A stretch of 64,000 bases of DNA from Rhabditophanes sp. KR3021 (lineage: Eukaryota; Nematoda; Chromadorea; Rhabditida; Alloionematidae): contig CAUJLY010000006.1 of the NCBI GenBank assembly GCA_963281155.1, positions 6,510,001-6,574,000 on the forward strand, read 5' to 3'. Below, piece after piece: positions 24,920 through 37,175 of this stretch (position 1 is the stretch's first letter; the number at the start of each line of letters is the position of its first letter). The notes below the pieces were generated by a model. It worked only from the letters and a program-made list of their open reading frames with translations. It searched no databases and was not told the DNA's origin. Both the position numbers and the translations under genes were made by a program.

Positions 24920-25984
24920 TATCAAAATTACTTTTATAATTCTTATTATTAGCTGGGGTTGTAGTAATAGTAATTATAACATTGAAAAACAAACTTAGTA
25001 AAATTAATTTACCTTGTTCCTTTAATATTAATCAAAAATATATGATTTAGGATGAAAAAAGACTAAGCTTAAACCTGGTGTGTTGTTGTTGAGATATGGC
25101 ACTCTATAATTATAGGCAAAAGTAAACAATATCATTGGCATTTTTAATTTCTTAAATCATTGAATGAGACGAACAGCTGACTTTGAGCGGATGATTTTGT
25201 AGTAATTAATGTGTATTAGCAAAGGTACCTCCGGGTAATGGGACCGATATTTTATTCGATATGGTTAATATCAAAATAACGATATGGCGACATTTTACGC
25301 CAGACAAAGTAAATCGGAAAGAATTGTTTAAGTAAAAAATTTAAAGTTTTATTTTAATAAAATAAATTAGAGTAATGATCTATTGGTGGCGGTACTAAAT
25401 TTTAATTACAAATTTTTTACTTAAATCTTTTGTTTCCAGTAATCTGATTAAATAAAAACCGTTTTTATAGTCTTCTTTAATTTTAATTAAAAATGTCATT
25501 AAAATAGTCATATAAAAACATGCACAATTTAAGTATGATTATCAATGTTGCTAAGTTAGAGATAACGATGGTAGCGCGCTTATTTAAACTGTCAAAAAAG
25601 TTTTGCGCAGGTATTTTTAAATAAACTTTAGTGATGGATAAGGTCAACCATTGAATAGATTACATTTCCTAAACTATTCTTTCAATAATAAGTTTCCCGC
25701 ATAATTTTGAATTTTATTTTGGGGTATCTGTTGGGTTCTTTTCGGTGATTTCATGCTCTCATAAATGTTTGGTAATATATCATTCCATTATATAGTTTGT
25801 TTTGAAAATAAATCAGTTTAATATTGAAAAATAGCAAAAATCAATTACTTGTTTAATTAATTGGTTTTTTAAATGATAAATTATACCTTTAAAATATATA
25901 CGCTTTAGTAGTAAAAAAGATTTGAAAATAATTAACATTAATTGAAAGGAATTGTAGAAAATTGAAGTCAATCCGTCAAAATTA
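24920..25984. other. Shared upstream region of coiled-coil and transporter genes
   Basis: 1065 bases between two divergent ATGs. It is AT-rich with one GC-richer patch near 25210-25320. No gene, RNA or clear promoter element was recognised. Confidence 0.4.
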
Positions 25985-27425
25985 ATGGCAGTTTCTGAAG
26001 ATTTATGCGATCCTGATTCTGTTTTGAATAAACTAGGTCTATGGAATCTCCAGCAACTAACAATTTCTGCAACATGTGCTTTTATTTGGGGCCTCACTAC
26101 GTTTCCAATGTTGATTCCATCTTATGTTCAAGATTCTGCCACTTGTGATGATTGTAATCCTCGACTAGCAAATGCTTCAACGTTACGAAAAGATGTAAGG
26201 ACAAACTTTTTTAACCCGGATTTTATCTATTATCAATCTTTTTAAGTTTAATCTAATAGATGCAGATTTACAATGGTATTCAATCACTTTTTATCTTGGA
26301 TGCATGTTAGGGGGTGTAACTTTGTCGTACCTTGCTGACATTTACGGAAGAAAACGAATTTCACTGCCATGTTTATTTATTGTTGGAATTTCTGGACTGG
26401 CAACAGCTTGGGCACCTTCATACTGGTTTATTTTAGTGTGCAGAGTCATTCAGGGAATATGTTATCCAGCAGCGGGTTGTTGTATGTGGATCCTAGCTCT
26501 TGAATCTGTTTCTTTTAAAAAACATGCGATTGTTGGTTTGATTTTTAACTTGTCATGGACACTAGGTTATTGCATAATTCCATTGACAGCATTTTTGGTT
26601 CCAAGTTGGAATTACTTGACAATTATTTTGTCGGCACCTTTGGCAATCATTGCTGTTTTGGCAACATTCCTTCTACCAGAAAGTTTCCACTTTATGCTTA
26701 AATCAAGAAATAAAAAAGGATTAAAAAAATTTATTGGCGACAAAGCAAATGTTAACATAGACGAAATGGTTGAATGTTATTCACCGGATGGTGATGAAGG
26801 AATACATATCAGTAGATCTTACTTATACATAAAGAACAACAAAAAATACCTAGTTTATGGCTTTGTAACATCTTTCATCTGGTCAACTCAATTTCTTTTA
26901 TACCTTACTTTTTCAATTTCAAGTTCAAGTCTGTCAGGAAATCCTTATTGGAACTTTGCCTTTACTGGCTTGGCCGAATTACCTTCAGTATTAATTGGCC
27001 CATTTATTATGAATCGTTTTCATCGTAAGAAGCCCATGATTGTTTCAGCTTTTATCGTTTGTATTCTATGCTTTAGTTTAATTTTCATACCTCAAACTAA
27101 AACAACATTATATTTGGTTTTTTGGATGTCATGTAAATTATTATTGGCATTTACATATGTCTGTTTATATGTATATTTTCCTGAAATTTTCCCAACTCAA
27201 ATAAGAAATACTTCAATTGGACTTTGTCAGACGTTAGCTAATGTTGGCGGAGTTTTAAATACACTCCTTGGAACGTGGATTCCCAATAAAACCACACTTA
27301 TGATTCTCTTCACAACTATATCTTTCATTAATGGTATCTTATTATTTACTTTGCCTGAAACAACAGAAGACAATACGGAAATTGAACATAATGAAGAAAT
27401 ATTGGAAGAGTCAACCGAGAATTAG
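25985..27425 (+). CDS. Major facilitator transporter, SLC22 (organic cation/anion) type
   Basis: Exon 25985-26194 joins 26247-27425 across a 52-nt intron. The acceptor TTTTTAAG at 26246 was chosen because it keeps phase 0 and restores DFNLIDADLQWYS, the usual SLC22 sequence before TM2. The 462-residue product has an N-terminal helix (ATCAFIWGLTTF), a short extracellular loop with a Cys pair (CDDC), the MFS motif ADIYGRKR between TM2 and TM3, PESFHFMLKSRNKKGL after TM6, YFPEIFPTQIRN and the closing LPETTEDN. The loop between TM1 and TM2 is short for SLC22, so total length is below the usual 500-560. It probably moves small organic ions across the plasma membrane; the substrate cannot be predicted. 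Confidence 0.85.
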
Positions 27426-28133
27426 TTTATAACGTTATTTTAATTAATTGTCCATACACACATTATAAAAATTTAAGCAGGTATTATTTTGATATTAATA
27501 TTTATTACCACAACTGATTATCAACTTCCTCATTCACTTTGAGTGTTAACTATCAAATTTATTTTGAAGACTACAAATCATTTTTATTATATTAATTTAT
27601 CATATTATTTATTTTTACATTTAAAAACCTGAATACTATTTGTTTTTGAAAGTAATGTAATTAACTGTATTTTTCACAACATCAAGGTTTTTTATAAATA
27701 AAACAGCATCAATGATTGATCAGTTATTAACGTTCTAACAGAAAATGAAAAACAAAAATGGTAACAGTAATGTGTTACATATTTTTTGAAACTATCACAA
27801 GTTGTAATAAGATATTATCTTAATACACATTATAAAGGTTACTCAATATATCTTGAAACAATCGCCAACACCCATCAATATATCTTTAGACATCTTTTTT
27901 TATATCAATGTGACAATTGACTGCATTAAACCAAAAAAAAGCAATTTACCATTTGTCCAAGGTCTCTTTATCTATAGTATGGTAAGCGTAGTTCCGATCA
28001 AATTAAGATAGGTTTGTTTGAAATAGTCAGCAATGATCATCAAATGAAGACATACGGAAAATGTAGGTATTATATTTATAATGCTTATCATAAAAAATAT
28101 TTGTACGTGCTAACATATCATTTTTAAGGAGGG
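27426..28133. other. Intergenic, AT-rich, no gene seen
   Basis: About 0.7 kb between transporter stop and the promoter of the beta-propeller gene. No feature recognised. Confidence 0.4.
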
Positions 28134-28155
28134 TATATAAACTATAATATTTCAG
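28134..28155 (+). promoter_or_regulatory. TATA box and leader acceptor of the APMAP-like gene
   Basis: TATATAA at 28134-28140 is followed by ATATTTCAG ending at 28155, ten bases before the ATG at 28166. The first looks like a TATA box, the second like a spliced-leader acceptor. If transcription starts about 30 bases after the TATA element without trans-splicing, the second ATG at 28187 would be the start. Confidence 0.45.
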
Positions 28156-28165
28156 GATTCATTCA

Positions 28166-29497
28166 ATGTGGTATTGTGTTAAAGTGATGTTGACATTACT
28201 CAAAAGTGTTTTCTTTATTTTAACCGTCTTATCGGCCATTGTTCTCTATTACTATAAAGTTGAGTTGACAGATTTTAATGCCCAGGATATGAGGTAATAA
28301 CAATATTATTATGTTTATTATTTATGTGATTGTGCACATTTAATTTATCTATAAGACACTTGTTTTCAAAATAAGATATTACTTGTATTTTATGTAAATA
28401 TTTGGCAAATGTGACATTGTTTTTTTAGTTTACCAGATCCTCCTGTATTGGATGGAGTGTATAAAGAGAATAATTTATTAGTTGGAGGTGACTGGTTATT
28501 GAAAGGACGAATTCATGGACCTGAATCACTTTTAATTGAAGGTAATATAATTTATACTGGAACTGGCGATGGAAAAATTGTGAAACTCACAACGGATGGG
28601 CAAATTCTTCAAGAAATTAAAGTTAATCCAGCAGCTAAAGATTGTACCACATCAAAATCCTTCTACGAGTGCGGACGCCCTCTTGGTATTAGAAGATTAA
28701 ACGAAAAAGAAGTGATTGTGGCTGATGCATCTAAAGGAATTTATGCAGTCAATTTTGAAAGCAATTCGATAAGGATGATTTTTAGTGCAGACACAAAAGT
28801 TAATGGAAAAAAACCAAGGTTTATAGATGATTTGACAATTTTTGATGATGGAAAGACCGCATACGTCACAGACGTCTCCACAAAATATGGGTTTGAAGAT
28901 ATGGTTAAAGTAGTTATGGAGCATCAGCCTTTTGGCAGAGTCATTAAAGTAAACCTAGAAACAGGTGAGGCAACTGAAGAAACAACTGGGTATTACTTTC
29001 CAAATGGAATTCAAAGACATCCTGACGGTGATTCCTTTGTTGTTTGCGATTATATGTCAGCGAATGTGTGGAGATATTATGTTAAAGGCAAAAAAAAGGG
29101 TGAATCAAAGTTGTTTATTGATAATTTACCAGGCTTACCAGACAACATTCGTCTAAGCAGAAATGGCGATACATTTTTGTTAGGGTTGGGTTCAAAGAGA
29201 TCCCAAGAAAACCCTCATTTTTTCGACAAATTAAATAATGGCTTTATTGCTCGTCATGTTAGAGGAATTATGGCATCTTTCCTAACGATTGAACAAATGG
29301 TCAAGTTGGACAGTATTCAATCACATCCTGGAAGCCTCTTTTTGGAATTAGATTTAGATGGAAATGTGATTAAAAGTTATCATGATCCAACTGGAAAAAC
29401 TGTCCAAGAAGTTACCGAAATCGCAGAAGATGACAAATACTTTTATATCGGTTCTTTTTCGCGTGATTACTTGTTGCGTGTACCAAAGCGTAAATAA
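28166..29497 (+). CDS. APMAP/strictosidine-synthase-like beta-propeller, single-pass membrane protein
   Basis: Exon 28166-28293 joins 28429-29497 through a 135-nt intron in phase 2, giving 398 residues. An N-terminal membrane anchor (residues about 9-30, LTLLKSVFFILTVLSAIVLY) precedes the propeller. Family landmarks are GPESLLIEGNIIYTGTGDGK, CGRPLGIR, DDLTIFDDGKTAYVTD, FGRVIKVNLETGE, YFPNGIQRHPDGDSFVVCD, LPGLPDNIRLSRNGD and a late ITEIAEDD-like turn (VTEIAEDDKYFYIGSF). Relatives include mammalian APMAP, with arylesterase-like activity at the cell surface or ER, and plant strictosidine synthase-like proteins. Most animal members are not synthases, so a hydrolase or lactonase role is more likely. 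Two overlapping AATAAA signals begin inside the stop codon at 29493, so the 3' UTR must be tiny. Convergent with the Ly6-like gene, 98 bases apart. Confidence 0.88.
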
Positions 29498-29595
29498 ATA
29501 AAAGTTAAATTATATTTTTTGCAATTTATTTTAAAAATAAGTTCATGGAACGTTTAAACAAATTATGTAAATAATGTACAAAGTGTGTACATTTG

Positions 29596-30067
29596 TTAAT
29601 GTAAATTGAAGACAGTGATTAATGAAACAAATGCAAATGAAATAATAATGGAAATGACGGATGGTGATAATTTGAAGACGGCGTTACAGGCAAAATTACA
29701 GAAATCATAACTATTACAGATTTTGAGTGAATATCTGTTTCCGGTAATTGAGTCAATAGTTTCATAGCATCTGTTAATATCAGTAAAAGCATCATTATTT
29801 GACCCATAACGGATACTGGGGATGTCACTGCAATCTCTGCTTACTGAAACAGCTCCATTGGTGTCTTCTCTTTCTAAAAATTTAAAGCCTATTAACAAAT
29901 GAAAAATATATAAAGTTACCGTAAAGACAATATTGGGTATTATTACAGGTATTGGCAATATTGCCATTGTTTCCTTCAGAAGTGGTATAACTATGACATG
30001 CCAATGCATCACCTAGATAAGCTACTCCAGCAATCAAGACAAAAGCAATCAAAAAACGTTGCTGCAT
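29596..30067 (-). CDS. Small Ly6/uPAR-like secreted or GPI-anchored protein
   Basis: Exon 30067-29920 joins 29888-29596 across a 31-nt intron in phase 1, giving 146 residues. Signal peptide MQQRFLIAFVLIAGVAYLG is followed by eight cysteines in the mature part: CHSY, TCNNTQYC, RDCSD, NRCYE, ICNSYDFCNFAC. The ICNSYDFCN ending resembles the Cys-Asn terminus of three-finger (Ly6) folds. A hydrophobic C-terminal segment (SVISIIISFAFVSLITVF) with only a few residues after it fits a GPI-attachment signal. Nematodes carry many such small proteins of unknown role. A nematode ET-module protein is the alternative. A TATA box lies 73-81 bases upstream of the ATG. Confidence 0.75.
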
Positions 30068-30139
30068 TTTGATAAGGATGTAAAATATTTCAAATGGAAC
30101 ACTTGATAAATTTTTATGACTGAAATGATAAAAGTAAGG

Positions 30140-30148
30140 CTTATATAC
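30140..30148 (-). promoter_or_regulatory. TATA box of the Ly6-like gene
   Basis: GTATATAAG on the minus strand about 75 bases before the ATG at 30067, in a position fitting a short leader. Confidence 0.5.
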
Positions 30149-30983
30149 TCTAAAAATAATTGTTTGAGTAAAGGATCATGAAGTAATGATTGTTTGTCAA
30201 CTATTTCCTCTTTCAAAACTGAAAACGTGAAGTTAAAGAAGGAGGTAAGGATGGATATAAGCTATATCTTTTGAGTTTACCCTCCTTTTCTTTCAATATT
30301 AAATGAATTTTTTATTATCAGACCACTTAAACGTGCACCAATCTCGAAAGATAAAATATCACACAAGTTCAATATCAGGAAGGGTTTGTTGATAACATCA
30401 GATTACACGCTTCACTTACCTTTTCTCATGGCTATGGAAATTAACTAAACATTCAAGTATCATGTACATATATTTATTTATTTCTAGTTACCATAGTTCA
30501 TTAAAATGGTTAGTACAAAATAAACAAAACATATTTTTATTACTACATACTTATTTTAATTTTGGAATCTGTTTATGTAAGAGAATAATAAATCTTGTTC
30601 TTTGATAGAACCTTGTAATGAAAAGTAAACTCCACAGTTAATTAAGAATCTGTTTTATATCCGATTATTTATTTTATGACCCAGTTAGTTGTTTGAAACA
30701 TTCTTAGCATTATGCTTGCTTTTTATTTGTCTAAATAAACATGAAGATACTAGGTAGATAGAGATACTTTGTAGTAGTAACAAATTACAAGCAAAGCAAA
30801 TAAAACTTTAATTATTTACTTTTTTGTCTATATAAAGTTTACCCATTCTTGAAGAAAACATTTGACCCAAAGCTTTGTAATTAACAAAGGAATAAAACAG
30901 TTTTTTTAAAGACGCATTTATAAATGTTTTACTTGAAGATTAAATGAACTTGAAATAATATTGTTTATGTAATTTGTGGTTTG
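30149..30983. other. Intergenic, AT-rich, imperfect inverted repeat
   Basis: Over 0.8 kb without a gene. An imperfect inverted repeat (AAGGAGG-TAA near 30238 and TTACCCTCCTT near 30278) brackets a short loop. It could fold but is too imperfect to name. Confidence 0.35.
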
Positions 30984-32652
30984 TTAATTAAATTTTCGCT
31001 TTTTAATTATAACAGGAACTCCCTTGGAAGGCCTCAATATTATTTCTGGGCATGGTACAGTATAGTCAAAGTGTTTGTTAGATGAAACAGTATACTTTCT
31101 AAAGAACCAGGATAAAATGGTCTTTTCTTCCATAACAGCAAATTTTTGACCAATGCAATTTCTAGGACCAGCGCTAAACGGAATATACGAGTAGGCTAAA
31201 TGCTGGTTAAAGTTCTCTGGCAAAAAGTTATCAGGATTAAATTGCGAAGGATACTTGAATACTCTTGGATTTCTATGGCAAAATGATGGGGAAACGACGG
31301 CGGTAGCTCCTTTAGGAATTTTTATCCCACATGCTTCAAAATCTCTGTCAACTGATCTACTGAATAATGGAACGGAGGGGAACATTCTTAAGGAATCTTT
31401 AATGCACATGTCCAAATATTTCATATTAACGAAATCTTCAGGTGTGCAATTGCGATCCGAATCTCCAAATACAGAATCGATCTCTTCTATCAATTTTTCT
31501 TGGAATTCTGGATAGTGGGCTAGACACCAGATGAAATAACTCATACCGGAACTTGTGGTATCATGGCCTTCAAACATAAATGTATCAACTTCCTCCCTTA
31601 TGTCTTCATAACTTAACTTTTGTTCGTGAGAACTCTCGATTAGTAAATCCAAGAAAGCTTTTTTCTTACTAATAAATTGATCTTCATCTTTTTCCTTTAC
31701 TATATCTGTTTTTTGTTTTTGTTGGTACGCTTCAATTCTTTCATTGATGACTTGTCTAGTGAATCCAGTAACAATTTCTAGGTTAGTATCATATTCTTGA
31801 CCTAAACCAGTCATGTACCAAATTGGCTTAATCCATAACCAAGGCATTCTGATTTTTTGGAATGACAATTCATTCATTCGCTGAATGGCAACGACATACG
31901 GGTGATTCTTATTTGTTTGCGCATTAACTTTGGTGCCCATTGAAGTTTCTAGATCAGATATTTATTTATAAATAGGTTATGAAAAAATTTAAATAAAAAG
32001 TACTAGTACTAAGTAAACATACCACAGATTACATCGAGAGCACATCGTTTAAAGTATGGGAATATATTAAATTCTTCCTGATCAACAGAATACTTTTCTA
32101 GTTGCTCAACCAAAATCTAAAATCAAATGCATACAAAAGAATTAAACTTTCGATTGCTTCAGCAATTACCTTTCCCTCGCTATTATGAACTTTCATAAAG
32201 TCCTTAAGAATATTAAAATGGAAGGTGGGTGTTAAAAGCTTTCTTCTTGCTCTCCAATGATCACCATTGCTAGTCAACAGTCCATTTCCTAGCCAAGCTT
32301 CAAAAACAGCATACTCTGGGCCTTTTTTGATAATCTCATTTGAAGATAGGATATGCTCAACTGCAGGTGGTGACAAAAAGCAAACTAATGGGAATGGACC
32401 TAGCCAGAACACAATTATGTCCGTTCCTTTTTGCATATAATTATTCCCCATTTCAGTTAGCTGGGCCGTAAAATCTTCAATATTCCATTTCAACATCCAG
32501 ACAGCTCCTACGATCGGCAAAGCAAAAGGTCCTTCCATTGAATGTAATGTAGTAGTTAGGTGATATCTATCTTTGATAAATCGCAGAATAGCTTTGAATT
32601 TGAAAACGAAGACCAGAACTCCAATCAAGGCCAGCCATAATTTTAATTCCAT
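30984..32652 (-). CDS. Cytochrome P450, CYP4-like
   Basis: Exons 32652-32170, 32116-32023 and 31948-30984 (introns 53 and 74 nt) encode 513 residues, normal for a microsomal P450. The N-terminal anchor is LKLWLALIGVLVFVFKF. Family landmarks are PTFHFNILKDF, ALDVICETSMGTKVNAQ (CYP4 signature), helix I EEVDTFMFEGHDTTSSG with the acid-Thr pair, and the heme loop PFSAGPRNCIGQKFA (FxxGxxxCxG complete). Helix K reads IKDSLRMFPSVP, so the ExxR glutamate is Asp. FNPDNFLPEN fits the usual pre-heme motif. CYP4 enzymes usually omega-hydroxylate fatty acids. It is divergent from the alpha-glucosidase gene across 801 bases. Enzyme class is firm; substrate is unknown. Confidence 0.9.
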
Positions 32653-33453
32653 GATCCTAAAATAGTAAAATATTGAAGTAAAATATAAATAATTTTTGTT
32701 AATTGCTTTTATTAAATATTAATTCTTCATAGCTAGCTACCAATTTTATACATTATTTGTACATTATTTTATCTTTTCATGTATTATCACTCATTCTTGA
32801 ATGATAAGATGGTAAAGTATAGCAATTATAGTCTCAATTTGTTTTATTTTTTTACCTGAATTGTTATTTTGTCGTTATCGAGATTTTTCGTGTACTTCTC
32901 TTTGATTATCATACAAATTTAGTCAAAATGTATAATGATGTAATACACCTTAGAAGGTATTACTTATATTTTAATATCCATTGTGTACATTATTATACTT
33001 TTGTGATAGAAAACAACACATGACAGAAGCATTGGGGACAAAACAATTTGTTTAAATACTGATAGGTTCTTATTTCTGTGGGTTTATGCTGGTAAAATTA
33101 GTAATTCAAATTGTTTGATTAAACAAAGTCATTCATATTTTTATCTGCAAATTTAAATGTTATCTTGACAATGTTAATTAACGAATAATCTGTTTAAAAG
33201 AACACACGATTGCATGTACAAAAGATAGCCGACTTAGCCACACAATTTAAACTTGAAAAAAATTGGTCGGTGTGTTCTTTTTGATTAGCTGGAAGTATGA
33301 TAGTATGCACTGATTATCTTTTTGTTGATAATGAAATGTGTTTGGCACTCCTTCACACAATTTAAAGAGACGACTTTTGTCTTATTAACAAGAATATCAA
33401 TACCTTTCGTTTTTAAAAAGATTGTGCTAATATTTTCCCGAAAAGATACTATT
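32653..33453. other. Shared upstream region of P450 and alpha-glucosidase genes
   Basis: 801 bases between divergent ATGs. Contains a TGATAAG at 32802-32808 with a second TGATAA on the other strand at 32784-32789, and a TGATAA near 33326. No coding frame. Confidence 0.4.
32802..32808 (+). promoter_or_regulatory. Candidate GATA-factor site
   Basis: TGATAAG, the core bound by intestinal GATA factors such as ELT-2 in C. elegans, 150 bases upstream of the P450 ATG. A digestive alpha-glucosidase and a P450 are both plausible gut genes. Such a short motif also occurs by chance in AT-rich DNA. Confidence 0.3.
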
Positions 33454-36386
33454 ATGCTACGCATTCTTTTGGTTACTTGTGCTTTGGTCATAAGTAGTGT
33501 GAGTGCTGCAACTACAGTTGACCCTTCTTCTAGATTAGATTGTTTTCCAGAACCTGGAGCTAATAGAAACACTTGTGAGGCCAGAGGTTGTTATTGGGAT
33601 GTTAATTATGACTCTGCAAATCCAACTGTGCCATTATGTTATTTTCCAGCAAATTCTGGATATAGCATGATTTCTAGTTCAGATTCAACTTATACATTAA
33701 GAAAATATTCCAATACCACCAAAAATCCCTATGGGATTGATTTTGACCAAGTTGTATTATCCTATTCTAGTTTCGGATCAGCCTTAAAAATTAACATTAA
33801 GCCAAGTGGAAGCTCTCGCTACGTACCACCAGTTCAATTTAACGAACAACCTATTTTGGCATCAGATTCTTTTTCCTTTACAGGATCAAATGATGCAAAT
33901 AGCATTTTTGGATTTTCCGTTATGCGTAATTCTAATAAGCGCCGCATATTTGACACGTCGATTGGTGGCTTGTTTTTCTCTGACAAATTTATCCAAATTG
34001 CCACGTACCTTCCATCCCATCGTATGTTTGGGGTAGGCGAACATATTCATAAAACATTAAGTCACGATCTCACTAAATATACAAATTGGGCAATGTTAGC
34101 TCGTGATCAGCCACCAAACAGCAAAGATCCCAATACAAATAATTTATATGGTAATAAAGTAATAATTGTGATTTTATCAGATATAAAATTCTTCTAGGTG
34201 TTCATCCATTTTATATGATTGTTGAACCTGACAACAAAGCACATGGAGTTTTGTTTATTAATAGTAACGCTCAAGAAATTGTGACTGGACCAGCACCACA
34301 CTTAATTTACAGAACAATTGGAGGACAATTGGATATTGTTATTTTTCCTGGGCCAACACCTACTGATGTTGTCAAACAATATACTCAATACGTCGGAAGA
34401 CCATTTCTACCTTCCTATTGGGCTTTGGGATACCAAATGTGCCGCTATGGATTCAAAAATCTCCAAGAAATTAAGGATGTTGTTTCTGGAATGCAAAAAG
34501 CTGCCATTCCATTTGACGTCATTTATTCAGACATTGATTATATGGACAGATACAAAGATTTTACAATTGGACAGCCTTTTGCCGATTTCCCAGCTTATAC
34601 AGATCAATTACACAGCCAAAACATGCATGTCATTTTAATCTGGGATCCTGCTATACAAGCTGACTACGACACGTTCTCGAGAGGTCTTTCTTCAGGTGCA
34701 AAATTCATTGAATGGCCTAGTCAAAGCATGGTTCCAACTGGAATTCAAAATATGTACCCGTTAGCAAAGGACACAAAGGTAATGCTTGGTGTCGTTTGGC
34801 CTGATAAACACACTGCTTTCCCTGATTTTCTTGATAAAACAAACAAGACACGTGATTGGTGGACAGCTGAATTCCAAAGATTCTATGATAAACTTAAGTT
34901 CGATGGAATTTGGATTGATATGAATGAACCATCGAATTTTGGTACGAATATTGATAATCCTTGGTATTTTGGTAGTGCAGACCATCCAGACATTGTTTCC
35001 TTGAAATGCATTTTGACTGGGCCGGATTCAACTCTAGATGTGCCCCCTTACCCAACAAGTGCTGTTTACCAGTGGGGATCAGACACATATTTATCCTCTA
35101 AAACTTTATGTATGAATGGCGTGACAATGAATGGTGATCAAACCTTTTACAACACGAAAAATTTATATGGTTTGTCCGAAGCTTCCGCCACTCGTCATGC
35201 CTTATCAACCGTAACAAATAAAAGAGGCGCCGTAATTTCAAGATCAACGTTCCCAAGTGCTGGAAAATATGCTGGTCATTGGTTGGGAGATAATACTGCT
35301 AGATGGGAAGACTTACAAACTACAATTATTGGGGTTCAAGAGTTCAATATGTTTGGAATTCCTTATGTTGGGGTAAGTATTATTTCATATTTAAAATAAG
35401 TAGTGCTTTAATAGTCTGATGTATGTGGATTTAACGGACCTTCAAATGAGGAATTATGCTTGAGATGGCAACAAGCTGCCTCGTTCCATTCATTCTTTAG
35501 AAATCATAATTCCATCGGCGAACCAGATCAATGGCCAACCGTATGGAAAAGTGTAGCGGATGCTACAAGAAGAGCTAATACCTTCAGATACAGACACCTT
35601 CCATATTTGTTTTCATTACATTTCGAAGCCTCGAGGTCAGGAACACCTGTCATTAAACCACTATTCTTTGACTTCACAAATGATGATAACGTTTACTCAA
35701 TTGGCCATCAATTTCTATGGGGATCTTCATTTATCGTTGCTCCAGTCCTATCACCCGGGGTTACAAGTTTGGAAGTTTACTTGCCAGATGCTTCTGAGGG
35801 ATGGTATTCAGTATATGAATTCGATTATGGATCATTAAAGGAAAATGGCTTCAAAACCTATCCCGCTTTATCTACCTACAACACTCCAACATTTGTTAGA
35901 GGTGGAAGTATTGTGCCAAGACACCAAGCAGCTATCACAACAATTGAGTCTCGTCAAAATCCAACCGAGTTGTTGATTGCTTTAAGTCAAAACTTGACAA
36001 CTATTAATACTGCTAATGGAAATCTGATTTGGGATGATGGAGAGACTTTGGTTACTTCATATGATTCACATCCTTACTCCGAATTTGGATATCAATTTTC
36101 AGCAAATGAAACCTATTCAACTCTAGTTGTAACGGCCGTCAAATTTACTGCCTCTGTCGTTCCTCAGCCATTAAAAAATATTGAAATCTTTGGACTACCA
36201 TATTACCCTGATTATTCTGGATTTACCTGTAATGGACAAAAAGTTTTAATTAACAACCAGCAATCAACTTACTCACCATTTAGCAAAGTTTTAACTGTAA
36301 CAGCCACCAGTTCTTTCTTTGACTATTCTAAAGCAATTTTCCCAATTACTTTGTCTTGGCAAAATGTTGTGTCTTATAAATTTTAG
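33454..36386 (+). CDS. Secreted glycoside hydrolase family 31 alpha-glucosidase with trefoil domain
   Basis: Exons 33454-34150, 34198-35372 and 35415-36386 (introns 47 and 42 nt) encode 947 residues. The start MLRILLVTCALVISSVSA is a clean signal peptide; earlier in-frame ATGs at 33331 and 33343 would bury it. A trefoil (P-type) domain follows at about residues 29-65 (LDCFPEPGANRNTCEARGCY through CYFP). The GH31 core shows NLYGVHPFYM, GPTPTDVVKQY, LPSYWALGYQMCRYG, IPFDVIYSDIDYMDRY, the nucleophile Asp in GIWIDMNEPSNF, the acid/base Asp in GHWLGDNTARW, and IPYVGSDVCGF. It cleaves terminal alpha-1,4-linked glucose, as in lysosomal acid alpha-glucosidase, maltase-glucoamylase and nematode aagr proteins. 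No retention signal or C-terminal anchor is visible, so it is secreted or lysosomal. AATAAA lies 6 bases after the stop. Confidence 0.93.
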
Positions 36387-37175
36387 ATACCAATAAAGCT
36401 TTTAAATTTATTCTTCCGATTTTACATGGCAATAGTTGCATTTTAATGCTTAAATAGCTTTCGTTTTAAAAAAGCATTGGTAGGAAGATGCTTTGAAGAT
36501 TTTAACCATCACAGTAGAAACATTTATTTTACTGCTATAATTGTGTTAATTAAATCACTAGTGATAATTATCTTTTAAAATGGGTTCACTGACTCAAATT
36601 GGTTAAAGTTGAATATTTGAACAGTAATTCAAAAATTTGTTGGAACAAAGCATTATTTCCAATCATCAAACCATACTATGTAGTATGTGTTTGAATATTG
36701 AACGTTCCATCTGCGCCAATAAATATTTTTACATAAATATGTACTTAAAATACAAGTAATTTGAAAGGTTCCATTATAAGATTTTTAGATTAATCTTAAA
36801 GTTTTCCATTTGACGTCTAATTGTAGTTAGTCATACAAAAGTTTTCCTTTGGCGTAACTGAAGGTATTAGAGAATACTTGATTTGGTTATTATTTTTAAT
36901 TATATTTATGTTATTTAAAGTGCAATACATTTGAGGTAAACAGAAAGCTGTGTTTGCTTTAGGATAAATCAATTGGTAGTAAGATTCTTTTAAAATAGCA
37001 AGAAACTTAAATTGAGGTTCAAATTCTTTAAATGCTACGAATCAAACTAAAATAAATATTGTTGACTAACAAATTAACAAAATGCAAAACATGTATTTCT
37101 CATAAACAATACATATTATATTAAGTATTGAATTATATTATGAACAGACAAAACATATTCTTTATTAAATACTTT
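36387..37175. other. Gap between two convergent genes
   Basis: 789 AT-rich bases; an AATAAA at 36392 serves the alpha-glucosidase. Nothing else recognised. Confidence 0.4.
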
